Shown: one piece after another, positions 1 through 6,730 of the stretch
Numbering within the stretch: position 1 is the stretch's first letter
Layout of the letters: every line of letters begins with the position of its first letter
Made by a program: the position numbers and the translations under genes
The notes under the pieces: generated by a model
What the model was told of the DNA's origin: nothing
The model's input: only the letters and a program-made list of their open reading frames with translations
Database searches by the model: none
Source of the DNA: an uncultured Clostridium sp.
GTDB lineage: Bacteria > Bacillota > Clostridia > Lachnospirales > Anaerotignaceae
Assembly (NCBI GenBank): GCA_947246775.1
Contig: CAMXTM010000046.1
Coordinates: 1-10,655, forward strand
Direction: 5' to 3'
Length of the DNA stretch: 10,655 nucleotides

Positions 1-690
1 AGAACGGGCATCTAAAAGTTTTTTTCCTTTTTTAGAAGAAGATTTAGAAAAAGAATCTGATTTTTTGCTGTCGCTTTTTGATTCTGACACGATTTCTGTA
101 CTTCGTGCAGATTGGTCATCTGTTATAAAAGAGGAAGTACTTGTTGACCATCTCATACCATAGTGTTCAGGTGAGGCATAGCCAAAACTTCTGCCTACTG
201 CCACAGCGCCTTCCTCCCCTAACGCTAACGCAATGTTAAAATCTATCAATCTCACATCATTTTGAGGCGTCAACATAATATTTGCAGGCTTAATATCGGC
301 GTGTAATATGCCATATGGTGGATACTGATGTAAATAGGAAAGGGCTTCCAATAATTGACATGCCCACTCAATCACCTGCGACTGCGCAAAACGTTCTCCT
401 TTTTCTAACAGCTTGTCAAAGCTCTCCCCCTCAATATAGTCCATTACAGTATAAATATAGCCATCTTCTTCCACAAAATCGTATACTTGTGGTATGTAGG
501 TGTGACTCAAATTTTTTAGCGTATCTACTTCACGCCTTAATAACTCTTTTCCTATAGAAAGACTTCTTTTATCTTCTTTTAAGACTACTTTTTTGTTTAA
601 ACGGGTATGGTATCCTAAATAAACAATACCACCACCACCAGAACCTATTTCTTGCTCTATTTCATAGATAGATGCTATTTTTCGACTCAT
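1..690 (-). CDS. Hanks-type Ser/Thr protein kinase, N-terminal 230 residues (partial)
   Basis: Cytoplasmic kinase that should phosphorylate Ser/Thr on partner proteins, plausibly the FHA proteins encoded across the switch region. Visible parts: glycine-rich loop GSGGGGIVYLG (residues 16-26), VVLK lysine (K38), αC Glu in the RREVDTL stretch, catalytic loop HADIKPANIM (130-139), DFN in place of DFG (150-152), and SFGYASPEHYG as the APE-type segment (168-178). The catalytic-loop Asp and Asn and the metal-binding Asp are present, so activity is likely, but Arg of HRD is Ala (a non-RD kinase). After SPEHYG come about 46 Ser/Lys/Asp-rich residues before LDARS, where relatives have only a few. The start ATG (688-690) is preceded by AGGAGG and overlaps the upstream gene's stop as ATGA, so translation is probably coupled. 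The rest of the domain and any C-terminal region run off the left edge. Confidence 0.95.
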   Translation of the reverse strand, partial: MSRKIASIYEIEQEIGSGGGGIVYLGYHTRLNKKVVLKEDKRSLSIGKELLRREVDTLKNLSHTYIPQVYDFVEEDGYIYTVMDYIEGESFDKLLEKGERFAQSQVIEWACQLLEALSYLHQYPPYGILHADIKPANIMLTPQNDVRLIDFNIALALGEEGAVAVGRSFGYASPEHYGMRWSTSTSSFITDDQSARSTEIVSESKSDSKKSDSFSKSSSKKGKKLLDARS

Positions 691-863
691 ACTTCCTCCT
701 GCTTTTTAGTGCGGTACTGTTTTCCATATTCTCTGTCTAAGATTTGTTCTAAACGCTTTTTGTATGTTTTTAAAAGAACTATCGCTATAAATGTACCAAT
801 GACTGATATTACACTAAATATAATTCCTCCATAAAACAAAATAGAATAAATAAGCAAATTCAT
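687..863 (-). CDS. Small single-pass membrane protein, first gene of the kinase operon
   Basis: A 58-residue protein with a long hydrophobic segment (about residues 3-31, rich in Ile, Val and Phe) followed by a basic/acidic tail starting KTYKKRLEQILDREYGKQYR. The tail suggests one membrane helix with a cytoplasmic amphipathic helix. I chose ATG at 861-863 because GAGGAGG sits just upstream; a GTG four codons earlier would lie inside that ribosome binding site. The stop overlaps the kinase start by four bases (ATGA), so the two are co-transcribed and translationally coupled, and it may tether or modulate the kinase (inference). I recognise no family. The co-directional overlap, good ribosome binding site and membrane-protein composition argue that it is a real gene. 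Confidence 0.75.
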   Translation of the reverse strand: MNLLIYSILFYGGIIFSVISVIGTFIAIVLLKTYKKRLEQILDREYGKQYRTKKQEEV

Positions 864-978
864 TCTCCTCCTCACTTATTTATCATATAAAATAGTAGTA
901 CATATTTTTTTAAAAATTTTTAAAAATGGGTTTTATTCATCTTTGAATTGGAAATAATATATATCATGCTTTTATTGT

Positions 979-1005
979 TGTTCGTAAAGTATAACAATTT
1001 ATGAA
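979..1005 (+). repeat. Left 27-bp inverted repeat, probable recombinase crossover site
   Basis: Perfect inverted copy of 2395-2421. It begins with arm TGTTCGTAAA (979-988), then central bases gtataacaa (989-997), then TTTATGAA (998-1005), so it is itself an imperfect dyad of the kind tyrosine recombinases bind: two arms around a short asymmetric centre. The flanks diverge on both sides (978 and 1006 do not match). Confidence 0.88.
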
Positions 1006-1077
1006 TCCTCTTAAAAAAGCGTTCTATTTCACACAATTTTATTTATATTTGACAATAATTTTGACGGCTATTAAACT

Positions 1078-2214
1078 TTATACATGATATAACGCATTGA
1101 TTTGTTTTCTTTTTGTTTCTATAGAAGAATGAACATATAAACAAAGGGTAATATTGACACTAGAATGTCCTAATATTTCGCTTAAACTTTTCATATCAAA
1201 ATGAGAATGAACCCATTTTGTAGCAAAAGTATGTCTCAAAATATGAAATTTGACTTTTCTAATATGACATTGATAGAGTATGTTAGCAAATTTTTTTTGC
1301 ACTGTTCTGACATCAAGAGGTTTTTTGTTGTCAAAGGAAAATATAAAATCTTTGTCTTGTTTTTTGCTATTTTCAATAAAATTTTTAAGATTGCATAGCA
1401 ATACCTTAGGAAGTGGGATTTTTCTGATAGAATTTTTTGTTTTGGGCGAATCAATTATAATTTTTGTCTTTTGCTGAGCGCTTTTATCTTCGTTTTTTAT
1501 TCTTTGTACTGTTTTTTGTATTTTTAATATACCATTTTCAAAATCAATATCATTACACTGTAATGCACAGACTTCACCTACTCTTATTCCTGTTGAAATA
1601 CATAAGTCAAATATCAATGAAAAATAGTCTTTATTGCGAGTACAATATGTTTGTATTGTTTGTATTTCTTTTTCTGTCAACACTTCTATTTCTTTTTTAT
1701 TTATTTTAGGAATCATTATAGTATTAGTTGGATTATAAATACCATATGTTTTTTCTGCATATTTAAAGGCAGACTTTAACACACTAATAATGTTTTGTAC
1801 TGTTTTTGCTGACAAACCACATTTACCATCTAATCTACCATTTTTTACTTTTTCAATAATATATTGATTTAAAAATGTTGGTGTTATACTATATACAGGC
1901 ATTTCAGCCATAACAGGCAGTATATGATTATTAATAATGACAAGATAGGTATGAATTGTAGACTGTTTTACATTAATACGAATATTTTCTAGCCATGCAT
2001 ATATAATTTCTTTTACGCTTAGTGATAACTTAACATCATTTTTTTGCTTTATTTGCATATTCTTAGCAAGTATCAGCTTTTGTTTACATTCGTTATATGT
2101 TTTAGAATAAACTGATTTATATTTTGTTTTGCCATTTTTATCAAAACCACATTTATATCTTCCCTCCCATCTACCATCATTTCTTTTATAAATATTTTCC
2201 CCTCTTTTTGACAT
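1078..2214 (-). CDS. Tyrosine recombinase (phage-integrase family)
   Basis: A 378-residue DNA strand-exchange enzyme. The N-terminal part (about residues 5-48, GENIYKRNDGRWEGRYKCGF then KNGKTKYKSVYSKTYNE) resembles the arm-type AP2-like DNA-binding domain; a SAM-like core-binding helical domain follows (about 62-165), then the catalytic domain. Catalytic residues are all visible: R211 in STGIRVGEV, K258/K260 in SPKTKNSIRKIPL, H324 and R327 in HILRHTFATKW, H350 in LGHSS, and nucleophile Y360 in LYVH, so it should be active. An in-frame ATG at 2308-2310 would add 32 residues, but ATG at 2212-2214 has AGGGTGG about nine bases upstream and starts at the domain boundary. No excisionase, cargo or phage gene accompanies it. 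Given the flanking inverted repeats, its likely substrate is the segment it sits in. Confidence 0.95.
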   Translation of the reverse strand: MSKRGENIYKRNDGRWEGRYKCGFDKNGKTKYKSVYSKTYNECKQKLILAKNMQIKQKNDVKLSLSVKEIIYAWLENIRINVKQSTIHTYLVIINNHILPVMAEMPVYSITPTFLNQYIIEKVKNGRLDGKCGLSAKTVQNIISVLKSAFKYAEKTYGIYNPTNTIMIPKINKKEIEVLTEKEIQTIQTYCTRNKDYFSLIFDLCISTGIRVGEVCALQCNDIDFENGILKIQKTVQRIKNEDKSAQQKTKIIIDSPKTKNSIRKIPLPKVLLCNLKNFIENSKKQDKDFIFSFDNKKPLDVRTVQKKFANILYQCHIRKVKFHILRHTFATKWVHSHFDMKSLSEILGHSSVNITLCLYVHSSIETKRKQINALYHV

Positions 2215-2350
2215 ATTATTTTTCCACCCTCTCATAGATTGACCACATTTTTGACTGTTTTTAAAAATTTTTAGTATTATTTTTCCATTCTTTTTATAGC
2301 ATTTTAACAATTTTTAGCTCGAATCATGTCATATTTATAGACGTTTTATA

Positions 2351-2379
2351 TTGACAAAATAATATAAAAATGGTATCTT
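2351..2379 (+). promoter_or_regulatory. Outward sigma-A-type promoter at the right end of the invertible segment
   Basis: Consensus -35 TTGACA (2351-2356), a 17-base spacer, and -10 TATCTT (2374-2379, four of six matches). Transcription would start near 2386, cross the right inverted repeat and run toward the sheath operon. A minus-strand TTGTCA (2357-2352) overlaps the same -35, with TATGAC 18 bases further on, and could drive the recombinase. The hexamers are read directly; activity is inference. Confidence 0.5.
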
Positions 2380-2394
2380 ACAAATAATAATGTG

Positions 2395-2421
2395 TTCATA
2401 AATTGTTATACTTTACGAACA
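2395..2421 (-). repeat. Right 27-bp inverted repeat, probable recombinase crossover site
   Basis: Perfect inverted copy of 979-1005. With two further bases (2393-2394) the site becomes a 29-bp dyad: arm TGTTCATAAA (2393-2402), nine central bases, arm TTTACGAACA (2412-2421), one mismatch between arms. The centre is asymmetric and points the opposite way to the left copy, which specifies inversion. Confidence 0.88.
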
Positions 2422-2479
2422 TATTTTCATTATCTGAATCTAAATTGATATCAAAAAACATAGCACTATCGTAACATAA

Positions 2480-2524
2480 AAAAGTCTATTTCATTATGTC
2501 AATTAAAAAATGAAATAGACTTTT
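2480..2524. terminator. 16-bp hairpin, bidirectional terminator or attenuator
   Basis: Perfect 16-bp arms at 2480-2495 and 2509-2524 around a 13-base loop. On the plus strand the stem ends in TTTTATTCTT; on the minus strand it ends in a run of six T. The stem is AT-rich (three G-C pairs), so termination may be partial. It lies between the outward promoter at 2351 and the sheath gene, so any transcript from the switch must pass it. Confidence 0.55.
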
Positions 2525-2674
2525 ATTCTTAATCCTCCTATTAAAATATCTTTTTCAACAATCCCAAACAAAATATAACAAAAAATGCAGTTTTTATATC
2601 AATATTTTATAGTAATATTATATAAAAATAAAAAATATAAAAAATAACTGTGACAAAAAGCAATATTTTACAGA

Positions 2675-2706
2675 TTGTTGTATAAAGGAATATTTTTATA
2701 CAACAA
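2675..2706. repeat. 12-bp perfect dyad upstream of the sheath gene (operator or leader hairpin)
   Basis: Arms TTGTTGTATAAA (2675-2686) and TTTATACAACAA (2695-2706) are perfect inverted copies separated by eight bases. No T-run follows, so a terminator is unlikely; an operator for a dimeric regulator or a leader hairpin is more plausible. No candidate regulator is encoded in the window. Confidence 0.4.
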
Positions 2707-2858
2707 AATTGAAATAACTATTTTAATCCGTTTTATGGGTTGATAAAACAGACTACATAATGAGGGAATGGTTAGGTAGCATTAAAACAGTTTGTTTTTT
2801 CATAATCAAAAACCGATTACAATATCAAAATATATACTACAGAGGGAGAGTGAATAAC

Positions 2859-5024
2859 ATGGATATTATTGAACAAACCAATCGTACCATATTATTTGAT
2901 GAAATCAATCCTGAAAAATTAGATTTATTGACATTAGTGGGAGATGTAAAAGGATTAGAAAGTATAGATGATGATAAGGTAAAAGAAATCAATGGGCATT
3001 TGCTTGTAAAAAGTTTTGACGAATTTTTAGACAAATTTTCACCAACTGTTTACAGCTTTTTTAATGCTGCAAACCAAAAAGTAATTTATACCCTGACAAA
3101 ACCAGAAGCAATCCCACAAGACTGCATACAAGAAATCGTTATTGACCAAAATAATGATTTCTTAAAAATGCTATTAACGATGATACAGACAAAACGTTCT
3201 CAAGGTATTGAAAATGTTGATTTTAAATTTGACAAAATACTAGATATGATTAGTCCCAAAAAAGTAATGGACGACATTCGTTTTGTCAGAAAAGAAATTC
3301 ACTATCTTTATGGAGAATATGAAAAACTAGATGAGGAAGACCCACTTCGTTTAGATATTGGGGACAAATTAAATGTAAAATTTGAAGAAGCAAGCAAAAG
3401 TTACAACAACATTATGGCTATGCTGCCCCTAGCGATTGAAGATTCTAAGCAGCGTTTATTAGCAGGCAGTTCTGGAGATGGTGACAGTTCTGAAAAATTT
3501 GTAGCTGGTCTTTTGACAATGGGTAGTGAAGGCGAATTAAAAATTATTGAACGCCCTACCAGCGAAAGCACAGCCGTTGCGATTGCAGAAGATACTACTA
3601 CAAACGCACTAATACAAGTCTTTAAAGAAGACTACGAAAATATTACAGACAATCCTACAGATTATGTTTCTGATTTAGTTGTTAGAACATTTTGTCCTCT
3701 GCCTGTGACAAACACAACTGACATTGATATTCCAAAAGAAGTGGACAAATACAATTCTTATTTAGAATTCTATCAAGAAACAAAAGGCGATTTTATAAAA
3801 GTGGTAAAACCTTTAATTGAAAAAATACTTGGTGTATTTATTTACTTTGACCAATATCAATCCAAAAACAAAGGCATGGTTCCCACTATGCTCATCTGCA
3901 ATAACAAATTAGATATGCTTGTAAAAAGCAGTAATTTACCAAGACTACAAGTATACTTAAACACAGTAAATAACAAAAATGATTTTAGAAATACAATCTG
4001 GTTTGGTATTGTAAACGACATTGAATTTGCAACAGAAACCAATGTAAAATTGACAAGAGAACGTTTCAAAGGAAACAAAAAAGTCGCTAAACCAGATATT
4101 AATACAATGGAATCACTCACTTCTCTATTAGCAGGAATATGTGATTACAAAATACAAACATTTTTTAGTTTTGAAACCTGTGAAGATACCTCCTTTACAA
4201 AAGTTGCTACAAATGGTATTGAGGCATATATGGACAAAACACAAGTTTTAACTAGAAAAGACTACAGTGAATATGTGATACCAACATTGCCAAATATGAG
4301 TATTGTACCAAAAAATAAATCTGGTTTAATATTAGATTCTTATATGGTTGCAACAGAAAATGGTGCTTACATTTCTCAAGAGAAAAAAGACTTGCTAAAA
4401 TTATGGATTGAGGGCGTTTATGTTCCTGCTGCTTATGTTGCTGCGGGCATTGTTGCCGCATATCAATGTCCTGAATTTTTAAGAGACAGATTCAGAAATG
4501 TTAATCCAGAATATCCTGGTGTTAGATTTGATATTGAAGCAGCAAACCATGCTCTAAAAGTGCCAACCACACTTGCAAAAGAAATCAGCGGTTATACAAA
4601 CAACATCAAAGACAACATCAATAATAAAAATTTTGGTTTTATCTTTTCTAGTGACAACAACCAATTAGATGGCAAGGACATTAGACAAATTACCGTCTAC
4701 AAAGCAAGAAGTATGCAAATGGTAAACAACGAATATGAATGTATTTATAAAACACTTGCTGCAACTTACATTACAAGAATGATGAGAGCAGAAACGGCTG
4801 ACTATAAATATGACAATGTAGTATCTTTCTTTAGCGCAAACCCAATGAGTCAAAAGAGCAGATGGGTGGGCAAAACAGGTTATGTCAATTCTATTATGGC
4901 GGCTGGCGATGATATGAACTACAACATTGAAGAAGAATACAACATCTGTAATGTAAATCTCAGCTTTAACGGAAATAGTAAAAATTTGGAAATTATATTA
5001 AACAAAAATGCTGCTATGAGTTAA
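2859..5024 (+). CDS. Putative contractile sheath protein, TssB-TssC-like fusion
   Basis: A 721-residue protein without signal peptide or membrane segment, so cytoplasmic. Residues 1-160 read like TssB/VipA: a LVGDV turn (26-30), then SFDEFLDKFSP, then VDFKFDKILDMISPKKVMDDI (from residue 120) followed by a charged helix, matching the VipA pattern of NFDDVM, VDLNF, DDFSPEAVV and a C-terminal helix. Residues about 370-721 read like TssC or phage sheath: IWFGIVNDIEFA (380-391), a helix and FFSFE, VYVPAAYVAAGIVAAY (520-535, compare VPPS..VAG in phage sheaths), a FFSAN segment, and a β-rich C-terminal arm (NICNVNLSFN, then KNLEIILN). Such proteins polymerise into the contractile sleeve of T6SS/phage-tail machines. 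Separate TssB and TssC are usual, so this is a fusion or single-chain version. Start ATG 2859 follows AGAGGGAGAG; GTG 2850 and ATG 2760 are in frame. The assignment is by eye, not by search. Confidence 0.6.
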   Translation: MDIIEQTNRTILFDEINPEKLDLLTLVGDVKGLESIDDDKVKEINGHLLVKSFDEFLDKFSPTVYSFFNAANQKVIYTLTKPEAIPQDCIQEIVIDQNNDFLKMLLTMIQTKRSQGIENVDFKFDKILDMISPKKVMDDIRFVRKEIHYLYGEYEKLDEEDPLRLDIGDKLNVKFEEASKSYNNIMAMLPLAIEDSKQRLLAGSSGDGDSSEKFVAGLLTMGSEGELKIIERPTSESTAVAIAEDTTTNALIQVFKEDYENITDNPTDYVSDLVVRTFCPLPVTNTTDIDIPKEVDKYNSYLEFYQETKGDFIKVVKPLIEKILGVFIYFDQYQSKNKGMVPTMLICNNKLDMLVKSSNLPRLQVYLNTVNNKNDFRNTIWFGIVNDIEFATETNVKLTRERFKGNKKVAKPDINTMESLTSLLAGICDYKIQTFFSFETCEDTSFTKVATNGIEAYMDKTQVLTRKDYSEYVIPTLPNMSIVPKNKSGLILDSYMVATENGAYISQEKKDLLKLWIEGVYVPAAYVAAGIVAAYQCPEFLRDRFRNVNPEYPGVRFDIEAANHALKVPTTLAKEISGYTNNIKDNINNKNFGFIFSSDNNQLDGKDIRQITVYKARSMQMVNNEYECIYKTLAATYITRMMRAETADYKYDNVVSFFSANPMSQKSRWVGKTGYVNSIMAAGDDMNYNIEEEYNICNVNLSFNGNSKNLEIILNKNAAMS

Positions 5025-5055
5025 TACGATTTCAATATGTTATAAAAATAAAAAA

Positions 5056-5107
5056 GTGTGCGGAAAAAGAATCCTATTATCAATGCACTTTTCCGCATAC
5101 CTTTTTA
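5056..5107 (+). terminator. Intrinsic terminator between the sheath gene and the J-domain gene
   Basis: A 12-bp GC-containing stem with one G-U pair (5056-5067 with 5089-5100), 21-base loop, preceded by five A and followed by CTTTTTAT. It lies 31 bases after the sheath stop. Partial read-through would give a highly expressed sheath and lower levels of the downstream genes. I see no promoter between it and 5146. An alternative pairing (5052-5058 with 5086-5092) is possible. Confidence 0.75.
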
Positions 5108-5145
5108 TGGTATCATAACAAAAAATAAAATGGTGAGGTCATTCC

Positions 5146-5604
5146 ATGAAAGATTATTACAAAATTTTACAAGTTGAAAAAACAGCAACTCCAGAAGAAA
5201 TTAAAAAGTCATTTCGTAAATTGGCAAAAAAATTTCACCCAGATGTCAATAAAAACAATCCGAAAGCGGAAGAAGTATTTAAAGAAATGAATGAAGCGTA
5301 TAGCATATTGAGTGACGAAAACAAAAAAGCAGAGTATGACAAAAAACTATTTTCAACACAAAAAACACAAAGTAACACAGGATTTCAACAAACAGATTTT
5401 CAAAACAGACCAAATAGAAAAAGAACATCACAGCGTGCTGCATCTAATATGGATTTTCAAAATACAGGCAGCTTTTTTGAAAGTTTTTTTGGATTTAATC
5501 CCAACAATACAGATGTTAACATAAACAATCAAGATAAAAACATACGCCCTATGAAAACAAGCGAAGCATATGAACATATTTTTGGCAAAGGACGTTTTCG
5601 ATAA
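5146..5604 (+). CDS. J-domain (DnaJ-like) co-chaperone with Asn/Gln-rich tail
   Basis: A 152-residue cytoplasmic protein. Residues 2-70 form a canonical J domain: DYYKILQV, basic helix II ([12 protein letters not shown]), HPD at 31-33, helix III ending [11 protein letters not shown]. The HPD motif predicts stimulation of DnaK ATPase. There is no zinc-binding CxxCxGxG region or C-terminal substrate domain, so this is a class C (type III) J protein rather than housekeeping DnaJ. The rest is low-complexity, with Asn/Gln/Phe-rich patches, DFQN twice (84-87, 103-106), and a conserved-looking end [14 protein letters not shown] that may bind a specific client. Position after the sheath gene suggests a dedicated chaperone for assembly or disassembly (inference). 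Start ATG is preceded by GGTGAGG. Confidence 0.9.
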   Translation: MKDYYKILQVEKTATPEEIKKSFRKLAKKFHPDVNKNNPKAEEVFKEMNEAYSILSDENKKAEYDKKLFSTQKTQSNTGFQQTDFQNRPNRKRTSQRAASNMDFQNTGSFFESFFGFNPNNTDVNINNQDKNIRPMKTSEAYEHIFGKGRFR

Positions 5605-5637
5605 ATCTTTTTTAACACAAACAAAGCAGGTGAGACA

Positions 5638-6180
5638 TTGAACGGCAAACAATTTTTATACCATAGTATTACAATATTATTGCTATTTGTATTAGCTATT
5701 TTTTTGTATTTTTTATATTTTATCAATACCAATATTGAAATCAAAATACTTGGCACAATAGTAGTTATACTACTCCTAATATTATGGTTTTATGTTGAAA
5801 GAAATACAAAAATAAATCAAAATACAATTATGTATCTAAGCAATGTCAAACGCTTTGTACTGATTACACAAAATGGAGAACCAGAAAAAGAATGGCATTG
5901 TGAGGGTGTGCGTTCTTTTTTGATTGGCAAAAGTACTGCAAACCATACTGTTGATATGGATTTGTCTGATAGTTATTACATGGACTACATTTCACCTGCC
6001 CATGCAGTATTAAACTATTCACAGGGGTATTGGTACATAGAAGACTTAAATTCTAAAAATGGCGTAGGTATCAAAAAAAGGGGAGAAGAATATGCATTAC
6101 GCTTAAAACCAATGACCTCCTACAAAGTAGAACAAGGCGACATCATTTATATTTCAAAGGTAAAATTATTGGTGCGCTAA
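5638..6180 (+). CDS. Membrane-anchored FHA-domain protein
   Basis: A 180-residue phosphothreonine-reader protein. Two hydrophobic helices (about residues 8-29 and 34-52) separated by a short loop anchor it, leaving a cytoplasmic C-terminal FHA domain (about 92-178). FHA landmarks: LIGKS (usual GRS), YISPAHAVL (usual SRxHA; Ser119 and His122 kept, Arg changed to Pro), IEDLNSKNGVGI (usual DLxSTNGT), and a closing QGDIIYISKVKLLV strand pair. The Arg changes may weaken or alter phosphopeptide binding. It probably recruits a phosphorylated partner to the membrane, comparable in role to Fha1 in the P. aeruginosa T6SS pathway (inference). The start is TTG at 5638, with AGGTGAG close upstream; no ATG precedes the first helix, so the non-ATG start is needed to keep it. 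Confidence 0.88.
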   Translation: MNGKQFLYHSITILLLFVLAIFLYFLYFINTNIEIKILGTIVVILLLILWFYVERNTKINQNTIMYLSNVKRFVLITQNGEPEKEWHCEGVRSFLIGKSTANHTVDMDLSDSYYMDYISPAHAVLNYSQGYWYIEDLNSKNGVGIKKRGEEYALRLKPMTSYKVEQGDIIYISKVKLLVR

Positions 6181-6196
6181 GAAAGGAATGTTTGAT

Positions 6197-6730
6197 ATGA
6201 GTTTAATGCGATGCCCAGAGGGGCATTTGTTCAGTCCCAGAAGATATGGCAATATCTGTCCTTACTGTAATAAAACCGTTTTATTGACAAAACAAAAAAG
6301 CATTGCAGATGACCCAGAGGGGAATTATGATGGTCAAATGCCCTATTTAGGCGATTTAGAAGTGATGGACCCTGTTACTGGCTGGCTTGTTTGCATTGAA
6401 GGTGCATCAAAAGGACGAGATTATAAAATTATGACAGAAAAGAACTTTTTAGGGCGTTCTGAAACAATGGACATACAAATATTAGGAGATAACCACATTG
6501 CCAAAAAAAATCATGCCGTATTTGTATATGACCCTAAAAAAAGAAAAACATTGATATTGCCTGGAGATTCCCAAGGGCTGGTATATGTCAATGATGAGGC
6601 TGTTTATACACCACAAGAACTTGCTGCTTACGATGTTATCGAAATGGGAAAAAGTAAATTTATATTTATCCCTTTATGCGGCGAAAATTTTGAGTGGTCT
6701 GAATTAGATGATGAGAAAGGGCAGTCATAA
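6197..6730 (+). CDS. Zinc-ribbon plus FHA-domain protein
   Basis: A soluble 177-residue protein. The N-terminus has a zinc-binding pattern, C6-x3-H10 (RCPEGHLFSP) then C21-x2-C24 (CPYC), followed by an acidic linker (36-60). An FHA-like domain follows (about 63-160): GWLVCIEGASKGRDYKI as the first strands, FLGRSETMDIQI with the canonical GRS (86-88), NHIAKKNHAVFVYD where Ser-Arg of the SRxH loop is replaced by Lys-Lys but the His is kept, and a closing MGKSKFIFIPL strand. There is no clear DLxSTNGT motif; GDSQGLVYVND takes that place. I chose ATG 6197 because AAAGGA ends nine bases upstream, whereas ATG 6188 abuts the ribosome binding site. Its stop overlaps the next start by one base (TAATG), so the two are coupled. 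Confidence 0.85.
   Translation: MSLMRCPEGHLFSPRRYGNICPYCNKTVLLTKQKSIADDPEGNYDGQMPYLGDLEVMDPVTGWLVCIEGASKGRDYKIMTEKNFLGRSETMDIQILGDNHIAKKNHAVFVYDPKKRKTLILPGDSQGLVYVNDEAVYTPQELAAYDVIEMGKSKFIFIPLCGENFEWSELDDEKGQS

Larger units (their letters stand above)
979..2421. other. Candidate invertible DNA segment (recombinase plus promoter between inverted repeats)
   Basis: This 1443-bp segment is bounded by perfect 27-bp inverted repeats and holds a single gene, an intact tyrosine recombinase. Recombination between inversely oriented sites inverts the intervening DNA rather than excising it. At its right end, inside the repeat, is an outward consensus-like promoter (2351-2379); I found no comparable outward promoter at the left end. 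As drawn, the promoter points toward the sheath operon; inverted, it would point toward the kinase operon. I see no obvious target-site duplication. The alternative is a minimal mobile element with terminal inverted repeats. Confidence 0.72.
2422..2858. other. Gene-free AT-rich leader upstream of the sheath operon
   Basis: About 440 bases with no credible gene. It holds a 16-bp hairpin (2480-2524), a 12-bp dyad (2675-2706), a 7-bp stem (2730-2749) and a near-repeated motif CAATATTTTAYAG (2600-2612 and 2661-2673). An open frame runs from ATG at 2760 into the sheath gene, but that part is low-complexity and the better start is 2859. I found no second consensus promoter; a TTGAAA at 2709-2714 lacks a good -10. 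Confidence 0.6.

Noticed and set aside
315..557. 80-residue plus-strand open frame
   Set aside because: Antisense to conserved kinase motifs; no recognisable domain.
904..926. A/T palindrome near 904-926 as a terminator
   Set aside because: Pure A/T stem in very AT-rich DNA with no GC pairs; not distinguishable from background.
1049..1077. Plus-strand TTGACA (1049-1054) with TAAACT 17 bases on, as a promoter
   Set aside because: It would only transcribe antisense into the recombinase gene; weak -10 and no gene downstream. Could be a real antisense promoter but unsupported.
1464..1709. 81-residue Phe/Leu-rich plus-strand open frame that looks like a membrane protein
   Set aside because: Antisense of Lys-rich recombinase coding sequence, which gives Phe/Leu-rich frames by base composition.
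2215..2310. 32-residue N-terminal extension of the recombinase from ATG 2310
   Set aside because: Lys-rich and unlike the family; ATG 2214 begins at the DNA-binding domain and has a ribosome-binding-like AGGGTGG about nine bases upstream.
979..2421. Insertion sequence with a transposase
   Set aside because: The only gene is a tyrosine recombinase with full R-K-H-R-H-Y residues, there is no DDE or HUH motif, and no target-site duplication is visible beside the repeats.
2760..2858. In-frame N-terminal extension of the sheath protein from ATG 2760
   Set aside because: The extension is low-complexity and basic/aromatic, lacks a good ribosome binding site, and ATG 2859 has a clear AGAGGGAGAG upstream at suitable distance.
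5146..5604. Housekeeping DnaJ
   Set aside because: Too short, no zinc-binding region or C-terminal substrate domain, and no dnaK or grpE beside it.
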